A stretch of 64,000 bases of DNA from SG8-30 sp963715485 (GCA_963715485.1 OY970244.1:868001-932000), one strand, 5' to 3'. Shown: positions 18,871-28,473, numbered from the stretch's first letter. Notes: generated by a model from the letters alone, not told the origin. Program-made: numbers and translations.

Positions 18871-19129
18871 CTTTTTCTCCGGGTGATGTAGGGTGATGTA
18901 TGGATGAATTGTGTGTCGATCAATACAGCGTACTCTTGACCAAATCGGGGCTCGGTCAGGTAAGCTAATCCGATTTCGCACCCCCGAGTCTGTCCAAGGT
19001 AATCGACTGGCAGCCGTAGCAGCAAGTTTGTTCCTGCGGTGCATGCCGGCACCGGATCCCCGACCACTCGACCGTCCCGAAAGGGACTCTGGTTCGCCGC
19101 CCGAGAATGTCCTACCGTCCTGTCCGCTA

Positions 19130-19264
19130 ATGGTGAGCAAAGCAGCGGTCGCCCCTTTGAGCACAGTGCTGGATGACGATGACAGTCTGCGCCGGACCGT
19201 GGCGAGATTCCTGCAGGCATCTGCATTTCGCTGTCCCGCAAGCGGACGCCGTCAGTCGCGATGA
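19130..19264 (+). pseudogene. Possible response-regulator N-terminal remnant
   Basis: From ATG 19130 the frame reads TVLDDDDSLRRTVARFLQASAF, like the start of a FixJ/NarL receiver domain (acidic pocket plus first helix). It loses similarity and stops at 19264 after 44 residues. No phospho-acceptor Asp or output domain follows. The 460-base gap 18871-19329 otherwise holds nothing I recognise except short GGTGATGTA repeats near 18890. Confidence 0.35.
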
Positions 19265-19329
19265 CGGACTGCCACCGAACCCCGACGAAATTCCGAGGAT
19301 CGATCATTGTTTAGTGGAGGATCTCCGAA

Positions 19330-20967
19330 ATGCTGATGTCAACAAGAAGTCTGCTGACCGGTCTGATGATACTGGGTGTCACGGTCGCGCCGCCGGTCGT
19401 TGCGCAGGACTATGATCTCGTGATCAACAACGGCCGGGTCATGGACCCTGAAACCCTGTTTGACGGTGTCGCCAACGTCGGTATCAAAGATGGCCGCATT
19501 ACCGAAATCAGCAAGAAACCGCTGAAGGGTGCCAAGACGATAGATGCCACCGGCCATATCGTGGCGCCGGGCTTCATCGACACGCATTTCCACTTTCAGA
19601 TGCCGGTCGGCTATTCCCTCGGGTTGCGCGATGGGTTGACCAGCAGCATGGATTTCGAATTGGGCTGTGCGGGATCCTATATGGCCGACTGGTACGAAGC
19701 GCGTGCCGGTGTGACCGGGGCCAACTACGGCTGTGCGGTTAGCCACGAGTTAGCCCGCGCGATGGTCATCGACGGGTCAGACGGCGATTACTTGAAAGAC
19801 GGCCCCATTTCCGCTTTGGAAACCCGGAAGAAGACAGGCTGGAGCGTGACGCGCCCGACCCTGGAACAGGGCAACGCGATTCTCCAGGAGATTGACAAGG
19901 GCCTGCAGGCTGGCGCCCCCGGCGTCGGCAGTACCGTGGGCTACATGAGAGAGGGCGTCTCATCACGCGAGATGTACGAAATTCAGAAAGTCGCGGCGCG
20001 CTATGACCGCCCGACCGGCGCCCATACCCGCTATACGCTCGGCACCGACACGACGGAGAACAATGGTGCGCAGGAACTCGTCGCCAACGCCGTGGCGCTT
20101 GGCGCCCCGGCGATCGTGCTGCACTACAACAACGACGGCTGGCAGCTTGCACACGAGATGATTACCAAGCTTCAGGAACAGGGCCACAACATCTGGGGTG
20201 AAATCTATCCCTACGCAGCAGGTTCCACCACGATCAATGCCGAGTTCCTGGAGCCTGAGAGCTGGATCGACGGTTTTGGCAGACGCTATGAAGATACCAT
20301 GCTGGATCCGGTCACCGGTGAGTACTACACCCTGGAAACCTACAAGGAAACCGTCGCATCCGAACCGTCCAGGCTAATCGTCATCTTCAAGCAACCCGTA
20401 GAAAACCAGGCGAAGTGGCTGACGCTGAAGGGCGTGACCATGGCCAGCGATGCAACTGCTGGCACGCCGTATGACGCCCCCTGGGATTACCCGATGGAGA
20501 AACTGGGCGGCACCCACCCCCGCACGGCTGGTGCCCGAGGCGCTACGATTCGCCTCGGTCGGGAAAACAACATCCCGATGATGCAGCTGATGTCGATCCT
20601 CAGCTACAACGCTGCCAAGCATCTGGGCGATACCGGCCTGAAGGCCATGCAAGAACGCGGCCGCATCCAGAAAGGCATGGTCGCCGATATCGTGGTCTTT
20701 GACCCCGAAACCTTCACGGACAATTCAACCTATGAAAAGGGCAGTATCCCTTCGACGGGCATGAAAGCCGTGATCGTCAACGGTCAGGTCACTGTGCGTG
20801 ACGACGTGGTGCTTCCTGTCTTCGCTGGTCAGCCGATCCGATTTGAGCCCGAAGCCAAGCCGCGCTTCGAGCCGATCTCGAAAGAGGCGTGGGAGGCTGA
20901 ATTCTCGACCGGTATGCCTTTGCCATCTGACTTTTCGTATGCATTCCCTCAGAGCGTCGAAAAGTGA
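19330..20967 (+). CDS. Exported amidohydrolase, D-aminoacylase/D-glutamate deacylase-like
   Basis: A 545-residue protein with a signal peptide (cleavage near VVAQ-DYD, residue ~26). It has the amidohydrolase beta-sandwich start (DLVINNGRVMDP), the metal motif GFIDTHFHF, a later GAHTRYT and a HYNND segment. The C-terminus is the usual GRIQKGMVADIVVFDPETFTDNSTY...VIVNGQ. The family hydrolyses N-acyl-D-amino acids or related cyclic amides with zinc; the exact substrate is unknown. GGAGG lies ~10 bases before the ATG. It precedes two DUF3299 genes on the same strand with a 30-base gap, suggesting an operon. A remnant of a close homologue is at 25.6 kb. Confidence 0.88.
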   Translation: MLMSTRSLLTGLMILGVTVAPPVVAQDYDLVINNGRVMDPETLFDGVANVGIKDGRITEISKKPLKGAKTIDATGHIVAPGFIDTHFHFQMPVGYSLGLRDGLTSSMDFELGCAGSYMADWYEARAGVTGANYGCAVSHELARAMVIDGSDGDYLKDGPISALETRKKTGWSVTRPTLEQGNAILQEIDKGLQAGAPGVGSTVGYMREGVSSREMYEIQKVAARYDRPTGAHTRYTLGTDTTENNGAQELVANAVALGAPAIVLHYNNDGWQLAHEMITKLQEQGHNIWGEIYPYAAGSTTINAEFLEPESWIDGFGRRYEDTMLDPVTGEYYTLETYKETVASEPSRLIVIFKQPVENQAKWLTLKGVTMASDATAGTPYDAPWDYPMEKLGGTHPRTAGARGATIRLGRENNIPMMQLMSILSYNAAKHLGDTGLKAMQERGRIQKGMVADIVVFDPETFTDNSTYEKGSIPSTGMKAVIVNGQVTVRDDVVLPVFAGQPIRFEPEAKPRFEPISKEAWEAEFSTGMPLPSDFSYAFPQSVEK

Positions 20968-20997
20968 TCATGACACACTCAGAAACTTAGGCGTGAC

Positions 20998-21726
20998 ATG
21001 AGGTTTTGGGCATTCGTTTTTGTGGTGGCGGCCATGTTGGCCGCCACCCAGGCGTCTGCAAAGCCCGAGGTGATCGAGTTTTCAGACCTGGTGGACCCTT
21101 TGGCCGTCGTCTTCGACGATCCCTACAGAGACATGGGGTTCCGCTTGCTGAATGAGTTGAAGCTCGTGGTGGAACTTGATGAGAAGCTCGCGCAGAAGGA
21201 TCTCGCTGAAGACGAGCGCGCCCGGCTGACAGCCCGGCGCAGCGCGGCCACGGACATGCTGGAGATCAACGGTCAGGACGTCGATGCGCTCTTGGCCCAG
21301 CGCTGGGACGTCGCCAAAAAGCGGCAGACCGCGCGCATGGCCACGAACCCCTCTCTGGACAAGGTCGAGGTTACGCTATCGGGCTATCTGATTCCCGCGC
21401 CAAAGGCCGCCGATGGCACGTACTTCGGCTACCTGGTCCCCCAGGTGGGGATGTGCAGCCATCTTCCGTCGCCTCCGCCGAACCAGCTCGTGCGGGTGAG
21501 ATTGACGGAAGACCCGCAGGGCCAGTCTCTCTATGTACCGGTTCGGGTGACGGGCCTGCTCCGTGTCGAACCAAGCGATGCCACCATATTCATCCTCGAT
21601 GGAGAGGCGCGCATGCTCAGCGGCTGGACCCTTGACGCCAGCACCGTCGAGCGACGGGAAGATCTGGGCGGGATTGGCGTTGTTGGTGCGTCCGAGAAAA
21701 CCGTCACCACCGGCGCCGAACGCTGA
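20998..21726 (+). CDS. DUF3299 periplasmic protein, copy 1
   Basis: A 242-residue protein with a signal peptide (cut near ASA-KPE, residue ~21). A helical, charged middle segment (~45-105) is followed by the DUF3299 core: VTLSGYLIPA, FGYLVPQVGMCSHLPSPPPNQLVRV and VRVTGLLRVE. Related proteins accompany MacB-like ABC transporters in the zinc-responsive PA4063-PA4066 operon of Pseudomonas; metal or lipoprotein handling has been suggested there but not proven. The 30-base spacing from the amidohydrolase suggests co-transcription. A paralogue follows after 52 bases. Confidence 0.85.
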   Translation: MRFWAFVFVVAAMLAATQASAKPEVIEFSDLVDPLAVVFDDPYRDMGFRLLNELKLVVELDEKLAQKDLAEDERARLTARRSAATDMLEINGQDVDALLAQRWDVAKKRQTARMATNPSLDKVEVTLSGYLIPAPKAADGTYFGYLVPQVGMCSHLPSPPPNQLVRVRLTEDPQGQSLYVPVRVTGLLRVEPSDATIFILDGEARMLSGWTLDASTVERREDLGGIGVVGASEKTVTTGAER

Positions 21727-21778
21727 CACACCGGCCGCGTACATGCAGAAAGGTGGCCTGTACAGAGAAAATCTGTAA

Positions 21779-22543
21779 ATGACGCGCCGTCTCAAGCTGA
21801 CTGCAGCGACTGTCACAAAACAAGCTTACGTAGTGACATTCAGAATTTCCAAAAGCAGCATTTTGGGCAGATGGCTGGTGCTGAACGCCCTGGCTTCGCT
21901 GCTTTTTCTCGTCGGCCTCGCCGGCATTGCCTTGGCTGCCACCACTGAAAAGGTGCAGCAAATCACGTGGGCGAATCTTGTCCCGCAAGTTGAGATATAT
22001 AACGATCCCTTCCTCGAGCTGACCCCTGAGCAGAAACTCGACTTGGTGGTGGTCGCCAGAACAAGGCAACTACAGTCGGGAGGCGTGGACATTGCACCAG
22101 AGCAAACTGAAAGGCTCACTAACGCTTTAAAGCGGCTTGAGAAGGACCATGTCGATATTGATGGTTTGCTCGCTTTGCGCGGAGAGATTGCCGCCAAGCG
22201 AAAGCACGCGATGGAAGCGGTCAACGAAACCCTGAACGAACAGCAGGTACGGCTCGCCGGCTATGTCCTGCCACTCGAGATGGACGGGCTGAAGATAACG
22301 GAATTCCTGCTCGTTCCATACGTCGGTGCCTGCATTCATGAGCCGGTACCACCAGCCAATCAGATCGTACTGGTGAAGTTTGCGCAAGGGATTGAGGTCG
22401 ATGGCCGATTCACGCCGGTATGGGTGCAGGGAAAAATGATCACACAGATTGGCACAACCAAACTTTACTTGATTGATGGCACCGCAGACATTCCAAGCAG
22501 CTACACGCTGGAAGCCGGCTCCATCGAAGCTTACAAAAAATAG
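21779..22543 (+). CDS. DUF3299 periplasmic protein, copy 2
   Basis: A 254-residue protein, clearly paralogous to the gene upstream (shared order: ITWANLVPQVEIYNDPF, a helical charged middle, then VRLAGYVLPLEMDG, FLLVPYVGACIHEPVPPANQIVLV and VQGKM). An N-terminal extension of ~28 residues precedes a hydrophobic signal or anchor helix (30-53), so the true start may lie further in or the protein may be membrane-anchored. GACIHEPVPPANQ and GMCSHLPSPPPNQ are the equivalent Cys-His loops in the two copies. It lies immediately before an ABC ATPase gene. Confidence 0.83.
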   Translation: MTRRLKLTAATVTKQAYVVTFRISKSSILGRWLVLNALASLLFLVGLAGIALAATTEKVQQITWANLVPQVEIYNDPFLELTPEQKLDLVVVARTRQLQSGGVDIAPEQTERLTNALKRLEKDHVDIDGLLALRGEIAAKRKHAMEAVNETLNEQQVRLAGYVLPLEMDGLKITEFLLVPYVGACIHEPVPPANQIVLVKFAQGIEVDGRFTPVWVQGKMITQIGTTKLYLIDGTADIPSSYTLEAGSIEAYKK

Positions 22544-22613
22544 TTTGTCTTACGAGCGCGCCCAGACCGCAACCGAGCACGGTCTTGAGGCCGCACTCGG
22601 AGCACCTGCCGCG

Positions 22614-23330
22614 ATGGTCGAAGCATCTCCGGTGTCTGTGTCGAAATCGAACTGCGTGCTTGTCGTAAAGGACATGAGTTTTTCCTGGCCGGGGTCTTCG
22701 TTCCGGATCGCAATCACAGACTTGCGTGTCAGATCAGATGAACACTGGATGCTGGAAGGGCCGAGCGGTTCAGGGAAGAGCACCTTGCTGCAGTTGTTGG
22801 GCGGGGTTCTGCTGCCGCAGCGGGGAGACGTCCGGATGCTTGGCCAGAGTATGGGTGAGCTGAGCGCCGCTCAACGCGATCTGCTCAGGGCTGACCATGT
22901 TGGCTTTGTCTTTCAGCAATTCAACCTGCTCCCCTATCTGAGTGCCCTCGACAACGTCCTGCTGCCGTGTCGTTTCTCGCCACTTCGGCGTCAGGCAGCG
23001 GAAAGCGGTGGCGGGTTGGTTGATGAAGCGCGGCGACTGCTCGCTGCCCTGGGGCTCGGTGCCAGGGACGTCCAATATCGTCGCGCGGGGCGCCTGAGCG
23101 TCGGCCAGCAACAGCGGGTTGCCGCCGCACGGGCGCTGATCGGAAGGCCGGCATTGGTGCTCGCCGATGAACCGACCTCGGCCCTTGATGCCGACAATCG
23201 CGACGCCTTTCTGGAACTGCTTTTCTCGGAAGCGCGCAGCGCCAATACCGCAATCGTTCTCGTCAGCCACGATGCCAACCTGCGCCCGCATTTCGAACGA
23301 CACCTGACGCTGGATGCAGGCCCATGCTGA
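22614..23330 (+). CDS. ABC transporter ATPase, MacB/LolD type
   Basis: A 238-residue ATPase from ATG 22614. An upstream in-frame TTG at 22545, just after the DUF3299 stop, would add 23 residues. It shows Walker A GPSGSGKST, the Q-loop FVFQQFNLLPYLSALDNV, signature LSVGQQQRV (Val in place of the usual Gly), Walker B ALVLADEPTSALD and H-loop VLVSHD. It pairs with the FtsX-like permease whose ATG overlaps its stop. Such pairs act as mechanotransmission machines or lipoprotein/substrate exporters rather than classical importers. The gene order resembles PA4064-PA4066 of Pseudomonas. Confidence 0.92.
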   Translation: MVEASPVSVSKSNCVLVVKDMSFSWPGSSFRIAITDLRVRSDEHWMLEGPSGSGKSTLLQLLGGVLLPQRGDVRMLGQSMGELSAAQRDLLRADHVGFVFQQFNLLPYLSALDNVLLPCRFSPLRRQAAESGGGLVDEARRLLAALGLGARDVQYRRAGRLSVGQQQRVAAARALIGRPALVLADEPTSALDADNRDAFLELLFSEARSANTAIVLVSHDANLRPHFERHLTLDAGPC

Positions 23331-24607
23331 TGCGGTCCCTGCTGACACTGGCCTGGAGCAGTCTTGGTTCGCGGCGCTTCGCAGCGCTGATGACGATTGC
23401 CTGTATCGGGCTGGGCTCGGCCGTGCTGATCGTCGTCGAACAGGTCCGCACGCAAGCCCGCGAGGCCTTCACGCGCAGCGTCTCCGGGGTCGACCTTATC
23501 GTGGGGCCGCGCGGTGGCTCGGTTGAGTTGCTGATGGGCGTGGTCTTTCGTACCGGCACGCCCGGGCGCGGCATGAGCTTCGAGTCCTACCGCCAGATTG
23601 CAGCACTGCCCGGAGTGGCCTGGGCGCTGCCAGTCAGTTTCGGGGATTCGCACCATGGCTACCCGGTGATGGGCACCGAGGCGGACTATTTCAAACATTT
23701 CCGTTATGGACGTTCGCAGCCGCTGGCCTTTGCTGCGGGACATCCCTTTTCTGATCTTTTCGACGCTGTGATCGGTGCCGAGGTTGCTCAACGACTCGGC
23801 TACCAGCTGAACCAGCAGATCGCCCTTGAGCATGGTCTGGAAGCCGCGATGGATGCGGAGCACAGCCATCAGGACAAACCGTTCCGCATTGTCGGCATCC
23901 TGCAACGCACTGGTACGGCGGTTGATCGTACGGTTCACATCAGTTTGGCTGGTATCGCAGCGATGCACGCCGACTGGCTGGGTGGGCGCCCACCTGATGC
24001 ATTTGACAGGCTCAGTGCCGAAGAAGCCCGCCTGATCGCTATAGCTCCGGAGCGGATCTCGGCGATGCTGGTGGCCCTGGATCAGCGTGCTGCTGCGCTG
24101 TTCATGCAGGCGCGACTCGGCAACTGGCCAGCGGAGCCGCTCAGTGCTGTCATGCCGGGCCCGGCGTTGCTGGAGCTCTGGGAGATTGTCGGCGTGGCCG
24201 AGAATGTCCTGCGTGGTATGTCATGGTGTGTGATCACTGTAGTGCTGGCGGGAATGCTGACCGTACTCTGGAGTGGCCTGGAAGAGCGCCGTCGCGAAAT
24301 GGCCGTGTTGCGCGCTGTCGGTGCGAGGCCTCGGCACACATTTCTGCTGATCATCGGTGAAGCCTTTCTGCTTACGCTTGGCGGCTTGGTGATCGGGATC
24401 TTCCTCGCGGCGTTAAGCTTGTCGGCACTCGAGAGCACGCTAGTCCAGCATTATGGATTGAGTCTGTCCGCTGCATTCACCGGGAGCACCATCGCGCCAC
24501 TATTCGCAGGGATGCTCGCGGCCGGTCTGCTGGCTGGACTGCTGCCAGCGCTGCGTTGTTATCGTCGCACGCTCTCTGACGGGCTCAGCCCCGAGATGGG
24601 AAGCTGA
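23324..24607 (+). CDS. FtsX-like permease of MacB-type ABC transporter
   Basis: A 427-residue protein with the MacB/FtsX layout: one N-terminal helix (16-38), a large periplasmic domain (~40-295), then three C-terminal helices (about 300-320, 345-375, 395-415). The cytoplasmic coupling segment SGLEERRREMAVLRAVGARPRHTFLLI is the usual family motif. The periplasmic domain holds a short His/acid patch (EHSHQDKPF), which could fit metal handling but is weak evidence. The ATG overlaps the ATPase stop by seven bases, so the two subunits are coupled. A barrel gene follows 40 bases later. Confidence 0.92.
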   Translation: MLMRSLLTLAWSSLGSRRFAALMTIACIGLGSAVLIVVEQVRTQAREAFTRSVSGVDLIVGPRGGSVELLMGVVFRTGTPGRGMSFESYRQIAALPGVAWALPVSFGDSHHGYPVMGTEADYFKHFRYGRSQPLAFAAGHPFSDLFDAVIGAEVAQRLGYQLNQQIALEHGLEAAMDAEHSHQDKPFRIVGILQRTGTAVDRTVHISLAGIAAMHADWLGGRPPDAFDRLSAEEARLIAIAPERISAMLVALDQRAAALFMQARLGNWPAEPLSAVMPGPALLELWEIVGVAENVLRGMSWCVITVVLAGMLTVLWSGLEERRREMAVLRAVGARPRHTFLLIIGEAFLLTLGGLVIGIFLAALSLSALESTLVQHYGLSLSAAFTGSTIAPLFAGMLAAGLLAGLLPALRCYRRTLSDGLSPEMGS

Positions 24608-24647
24608 TCCTTCTTGACGAACTCTTCAAAGGCTTGGGAGAAAGAAT

Positions 24648-25559
24648 ATGCACGCGAAATCCAGTTTTAACCATCTGATCACAATCTGTGTCTTCTCTAC
24701 TTTGAGCGTTACCGCTCTTGCTCAAGAAGACCAGGCAGAAGAGAGTATCGAGCTAAGCCCCACACCCTTGATGAGGCGAGATCAGGCGGCGTCAGCCGAC
24801 GACATTGCCAGGCAGTTGGCAGATCCGAACTCTGTGCTTGGGACATTGAACTTCAATCTCGACTACTTTACGTATAAAGGCGACCTGCCGGGGGCATCTG
24901 ATCAGAGCGCAACTCGCTTGACCTTTCAACCCGTCTTTCCCTATCCGATCAACGACACTACCAACTTTTACCTGCGGCCCGCTGTGCCGGTTGTGATTGC
25001 TCAAGACGTTCCGACAGCAGGCGGATACGATAATAAAGGTGTCGAACTTGGGGATATTGGCTTTGATGCCGCGGTGGGCAAAAGTCTTCCAGGTGGCTAT
25101 GTGGTGGTCGCTGGTGTTGTGGGTACTTTGCCCACGGCAACAGACGACGCACTGGGTCTGGACCAATGGTTGCTGGGCCCCGAGGTCGCTATTGGAAAGG
25201 TTTCCAAATGGGGTGTGCTCGGTTTGCTCGTCTCGCATCAGTGGGACGTTGCTGGCGAGGACGATTTTTCAACAAGTATCACCGCTGGACAGTATTTCTA
25301 CACGTTTAACCTCAGCGATGGCTGGCAGATTAGCGCGTCTCCGACCTTCTCCTACAACCACGAGGCGGCCAGTGGACAGGAGGCCTGGACGCTGCCGGTT
25401 GGTTTCGGTGTGTCCAAGACCACAATCCTTGGTGGCAAGCCCTGGAAGTTCGGTCTCCAATACTGGCAATACGTCAAGCAGGCGGATGCTTTCGGTCCCG
25501 ATTGGCAGGTGCGTTTCACCGTAACCCGGGTAGTCTCCTTGCCATGGGGTAATAAATAG
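24648..25559 (+). CDS. Outer-membrane barrel, transporter-like (phenol-pathway MetA-type)
   Basis: A 303-residue protein with a signal peptide (cut near ALA-QED, residue ~26), a short disordered region, then alternating amphipathic strands to the end (for example GTLNFNLDYFTYKGD, WKFGLQYWQYVKQ, DWQVRFTVTRVVSLPW). Proteins of this pattern are annotated as putative transporters of the phenol-degradation MetA type; real substrates are unknown. GGGAG sits seven bases before the ATG. It is 40 bases after the ABC permease and on the same strand, so it may be the outer-membrane part of that unit. Confidence 0.72.
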   Translation: MHAKSSFNHLITICVFSTLSVTALAQEDQAEESIELSPTPLMRRDQAASADDIARQLADPNSVLGTLNFNLDYFTYKGDLPGASDQSATRLTFQPVFPYPINDTTNFYLRPAVPVVIAQDVPTAGGYDNKGVELGDIGFDAAVGKSLPGGYVVVAGVVGTLPTATDDALGLDQWLLGPEVAIGKVSKWGVLGLLVSHQWDVAGEDDFSTSITAGQYFYTFNLSDGWQISASPTFSYNHEAASGQEAWTLPVGFGVSKTTILGGKPWKFGLQYWQYVKQADAFGPDWQVRFTVTRVVSLPWGNK

Positions 25560-25621
25560 CAGGGGCCAATGCCTGGAAAGAAGGAGAGCGACAGGATACA
25601 GCTGATTGGAAATGTTTGTTC

Positions 25622-25780
25622 AGGACCAAGGGACGGGTGCAGGTGGGTGCCGATGCCGACATCGTTGTCTTCAACCCGGACACGGTTACTGACAACAGCA
25701 CTTACGTTTCCCGGTGCAGGAAAAAGGCCGTCTGGACCAGATTGAGATTGAGCCCAGAGTGTTTGACCCAAATCAATGAG
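25622..25780 (+). pseudogene. C-terminal remnant of a second amidohydrolase
   Basis: In the frame starting at 25628 the sequence reads KGRVQVGADADIVVFNPDTV then TDNSTYVS. This closely matches the C-terminus of the amidohydrolase encoded at 19.3-21.0 kb (KGMVADIVVFDPETFTDNSTYEKG). The resemblance ends after about 30 residues and no start or upstream domain is present. It lies in the 260-base gap between two outer-membrane barrel genes and marks deletion of a former paralogue. Confidence 0.6.
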
Positions 25781-25819
25781 CAGTGAGCAAAGTGGACGAG
25801 TCAATGGAGACCAAGATTA

Positions 25820-27239
25820 ATGAATAATTTTCGTCGGGCCGGACCCTGGGCAGCTGCCGCGTTTGTGCTGGCGGCGGCTTCGATTGCCCAGGCGCAGGAT
25901 TCGCAAAGTCCCGCTCCGGATACGGACGAGCGCTTGGTCGAGCAGGGGCAGCGGATCGAGCAGCTGGAAGAACGAATTCAGCAGCTCGAGGCCGAAGCAA
26001 TGGGCGGCGCGGCAGCAGAGAGCCCGCAGATGAGCGGCTCGCCGTCCCCAGACGCTGAGAGAACGCCGCCGGGTCATTTGGAGGGCATTTCCGGTGAAGT
26101 GCGCGATGCGCATCAGCTTCTGACGCGTGACGAACTGGAGTCGGACGAGTTCCCGGCTTCCTGGCCCATGTTCGGCACCAACACGCGGATGAAAATCGGC
26201 GGCTATCTCAAGGCCGATTTTGTCGCAGACTTTGACGGCACGCTCGATTCTACACAATTCCTCATGCGCACTATTCCGGTAGAGGGGACGCCGGAGTATG
26301 GCGGCGATGCCTATGTCGCATTTCTTCGCCAAGGAGACGCGATTCAATCTCGACATCCGCCGCATCATTCCTGGGGCGGTACCCCTCCGTGGTTTCATCG
26401 AGGGGGATTTCTTTTCAGAGGGAAACCAGTTTCGGCTGCGCCATGCGTATATCACAGCAGGCGACTTTGTCATTGGCCAGACCTGGACAACACTCTCCTT
26501 CATGGAGGCGATACCGGTCATGTTTGACTTCGCCGCAGGGGACGCCCTGTTTGGCGGCCGTGCAAACCAGGTGCGATACCAGATGTCACTCAACGAACGC
26601 TGGAATCTATCGGTTGCTGCGGAGGAAATGCAGTTTCTTGGAATACAAAACGCGAACAACCTTCCCGGCAGAGCAACATCGCAGTGGCCCCTATTGGCGG
26701 TTCGGGCCAACTACAAATACGACGGTGGTCTTGTTTCGATCGGTACGAGCATCGGTCAGCTCCACTGGGATGGCGGCTCGATTGGACCCTCGGATAGCAC
26801 GGTTCAGCTCGCGTTCCTGGTCGGTGGCCGCCAGAACCTCAGCGAGAGAGCATTCGCGACGTACCACGTTTCCTACAGCGAGGGTGCTGGTGAGAACATC
26901 ATGGCCTTCGCTGGTACGACAGCAAATGCGGTACTTGACGCCAACGGCAATCTCGAGACTTTTCCGGCTTTCGCGGTGGTTCTTGGATTTGGCTATGATT
27001 TGACAAGTACGTTGACCACACAAGGGTCGTACGCTTACGGCGTTTTGGATACGCCAGACACGCGTGGTCCGCTCGAGTTGGAGCGCGGTGGTGTGGCTCA
27101 TTTGAATCTTACCTGGAAACCCAAAAACAACGAGTATTTCTCGACCGGCGTCGAGATCATGTACGGCAAGACAAAGGTGCAGAACGGCGCAACCGGCGAT
27201 GCCACACGCCTTCAGTTGATGGCAAAGTTCGCGTTCTGA
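25820..27239 (+). CDS. DcaP-like porin (frame-broken by one single-base insertion)
   Basis: The signal peptide (1-25) is followed by a coiled coil (~34-60, RLVEQGQRIEQLEERIQQLE) and the DcaP landmark MKIGGYLKADFVADFDGTLD...FLMRTIPVEGTPEYGGDAY. The frame then shifts by one base near 26315 and continues SHFFAKETRFNLDIRR...FIEGDFF, through barrel strands, to the terminal MAKFAF at 27239. Removing one base gives 472 residues with a C-terminal Phe, as expected of a trimeric outer-membrane porin. DcaP proteins pass small anionic compounds. Its neighbours are other barrels. Confidence 0.82.
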
Positions 27240-27345
27240 GGTTTGTCGACCCTCGCCAGGCTTTGTGGCGGCACCTGGTTGCGGGTAATGAGAGAGGTTA
27301 TAGGGTGAAAACTTCAACCAACAACCTGACTTCACCGGGACGTTA

Positions 27346-28473
27346 ATGTATCGAGTCGCTGAAATCCGAATCGGTATGCTCGCGGTATTCCTCCTGTCGG
27401 TAACCGGGAATGCAGACGAGCTGGATGACCCAACTACGCTTCGCCCGGGCATTACGCCGGACATTAGCGAGGCTGATCTGCCGTTGTCGATTCGCGACGG
27501 AAATTTTGTCGCTGTCCCTATCCCGTTTTCAAATCCAACGCTGGGAAGCGGCCTTGTTGGCGGGGTTGCCTATTTCTACCCGCAAACGGACGCACAAAAA
27601 GCATCCCAGCCACCGTCGGTGACGGGGATTGGAGCGATGTACACCGGTAATGACAGTTGGGGTGTTGCACTCGGCCAAAGTACCTACTGGGATGAGGACC
27701 GCTGGCGTTTTGTCGGGGTCTTGGGTCACGCCGATGTGACGTTACCACTGCTCGTGGCGGGTGAAACGTCACGGTCGCTGGAGATTGACTGGTTACTGCG
27801 CGGCACGCTCGTTTACACGAGCTTGTCGCGTCGTTTCGGCACCGCTTGGTATGCCGGGCTGGCCGTGCAATACCTGGACATCGAACAGGATTTCTCGTTC
27901 GAGTTCTTCACACCGGACTTTGTACTGGGAAACAGAATACGAAGCGTTGCGCTTGGGCCTTCCCTAAGCTACGACACGCGTGACGTTCCCGCCAATGCGT
28001 ACACTGGCCGCTATTTCAAGGCGACCGCGATGGCGAACAATGAAGGTTTGGGCAGCGACCTGGACTATGAGTCCTATTCGCTCGCATACCGATCCTATCA
28101 CCAGGTTCTGCCATCACTGGTCTTCGCATGGGAGGCCGTTGCTTGCATGAGATCGGACGATGTTCCCCTCTGGGATGCCTGCATGATTGGACTGCGGGGG
28201 TTTGCCAGCACGGACCATATGGGTAAGTCATCCTTGCGTGCGCAAGCGGAGTTCCGCTGGACGATGAGCAAACGCTGGGGCCTTGCAGCCTTTGGTGGTG
28301 CCGGCCAGATTACGGAATCGCTAATCGGTTCCCGCGATCACGATATCGTCCCCAGCTACGGTGCGGGAGTGCACTTCACGGTTCAGCCGGAACAGCGAAT
28401 CGTGATGCGACTCGACTACGGTCGATCCTCAGGAAGTGATGCCTGGTATCTGGCAGTAGGGCAGGCGTTCTGA
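27346..28473 (+). CDS. Omp85/BamA-family outer-membrane barrel (surface antigen D15 type), POTRA-less
   Basis: A 375-residue protein with a signal sequence (about 1-24). The barrel has strands typical of the D15/Omp85 domain: VAVPIPFSNPTLGSGLVGGVAYFYP at the N-terminal side, GPSLSYDTRDVPANAYTGRYFKA, GLRGFAS (RGF/RGY-type loop motif) and a final strand ending GQAF. There is no room for POTRA repeats, so it is a stand-alone 'patatin-tail-like' barrel rather than BamA itself. Function unknown; it may help secretion or act as a pore. It sits third in a row of four outer-membrane barrels. Confidence 0.8.
   Translation: MYRVAEIRIGMLAVFLLSVTGNADELDDPTTLRPGITPDISEADLPLSIRDGNFVAVPIPFSNPTLGSGLVGGVAYFYPQTDAQKASQPPSVTGIGAMYTGNDSWGVALGQSTYWDEDRWRFVGVLGHADVTLPLLVAGETSRSLEIDWLLRGTLVYTSLSRRFGTAWYAGLAVQYLDIEQDFSFEFFTPDFVLGNRIRSVALGPSLSYDTRDVPANAYTGRYFKATAMANNEGLGSDLDYESYSLAYRSYHQVLPSLVFAWEAVACMRSDDVPLWDACMIGLRGFASTDHMGKSSLRAQAEFRWTMSKRWGLAAFGGAGQITESLIGSRDHDIVPSYGAGVHFTVQPEQRIVMRLDYGRSSGSDAWYLAVGQAF

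Noticed and set aside
20998..22600. Zur box upstream of the DUF3299 or ABC genes, expected from the Pseudomonas parallel
   Set aside because: I looked for a GTTATNNNATAAC-like palindrome before 20998, 21779 and 22614 and found none.
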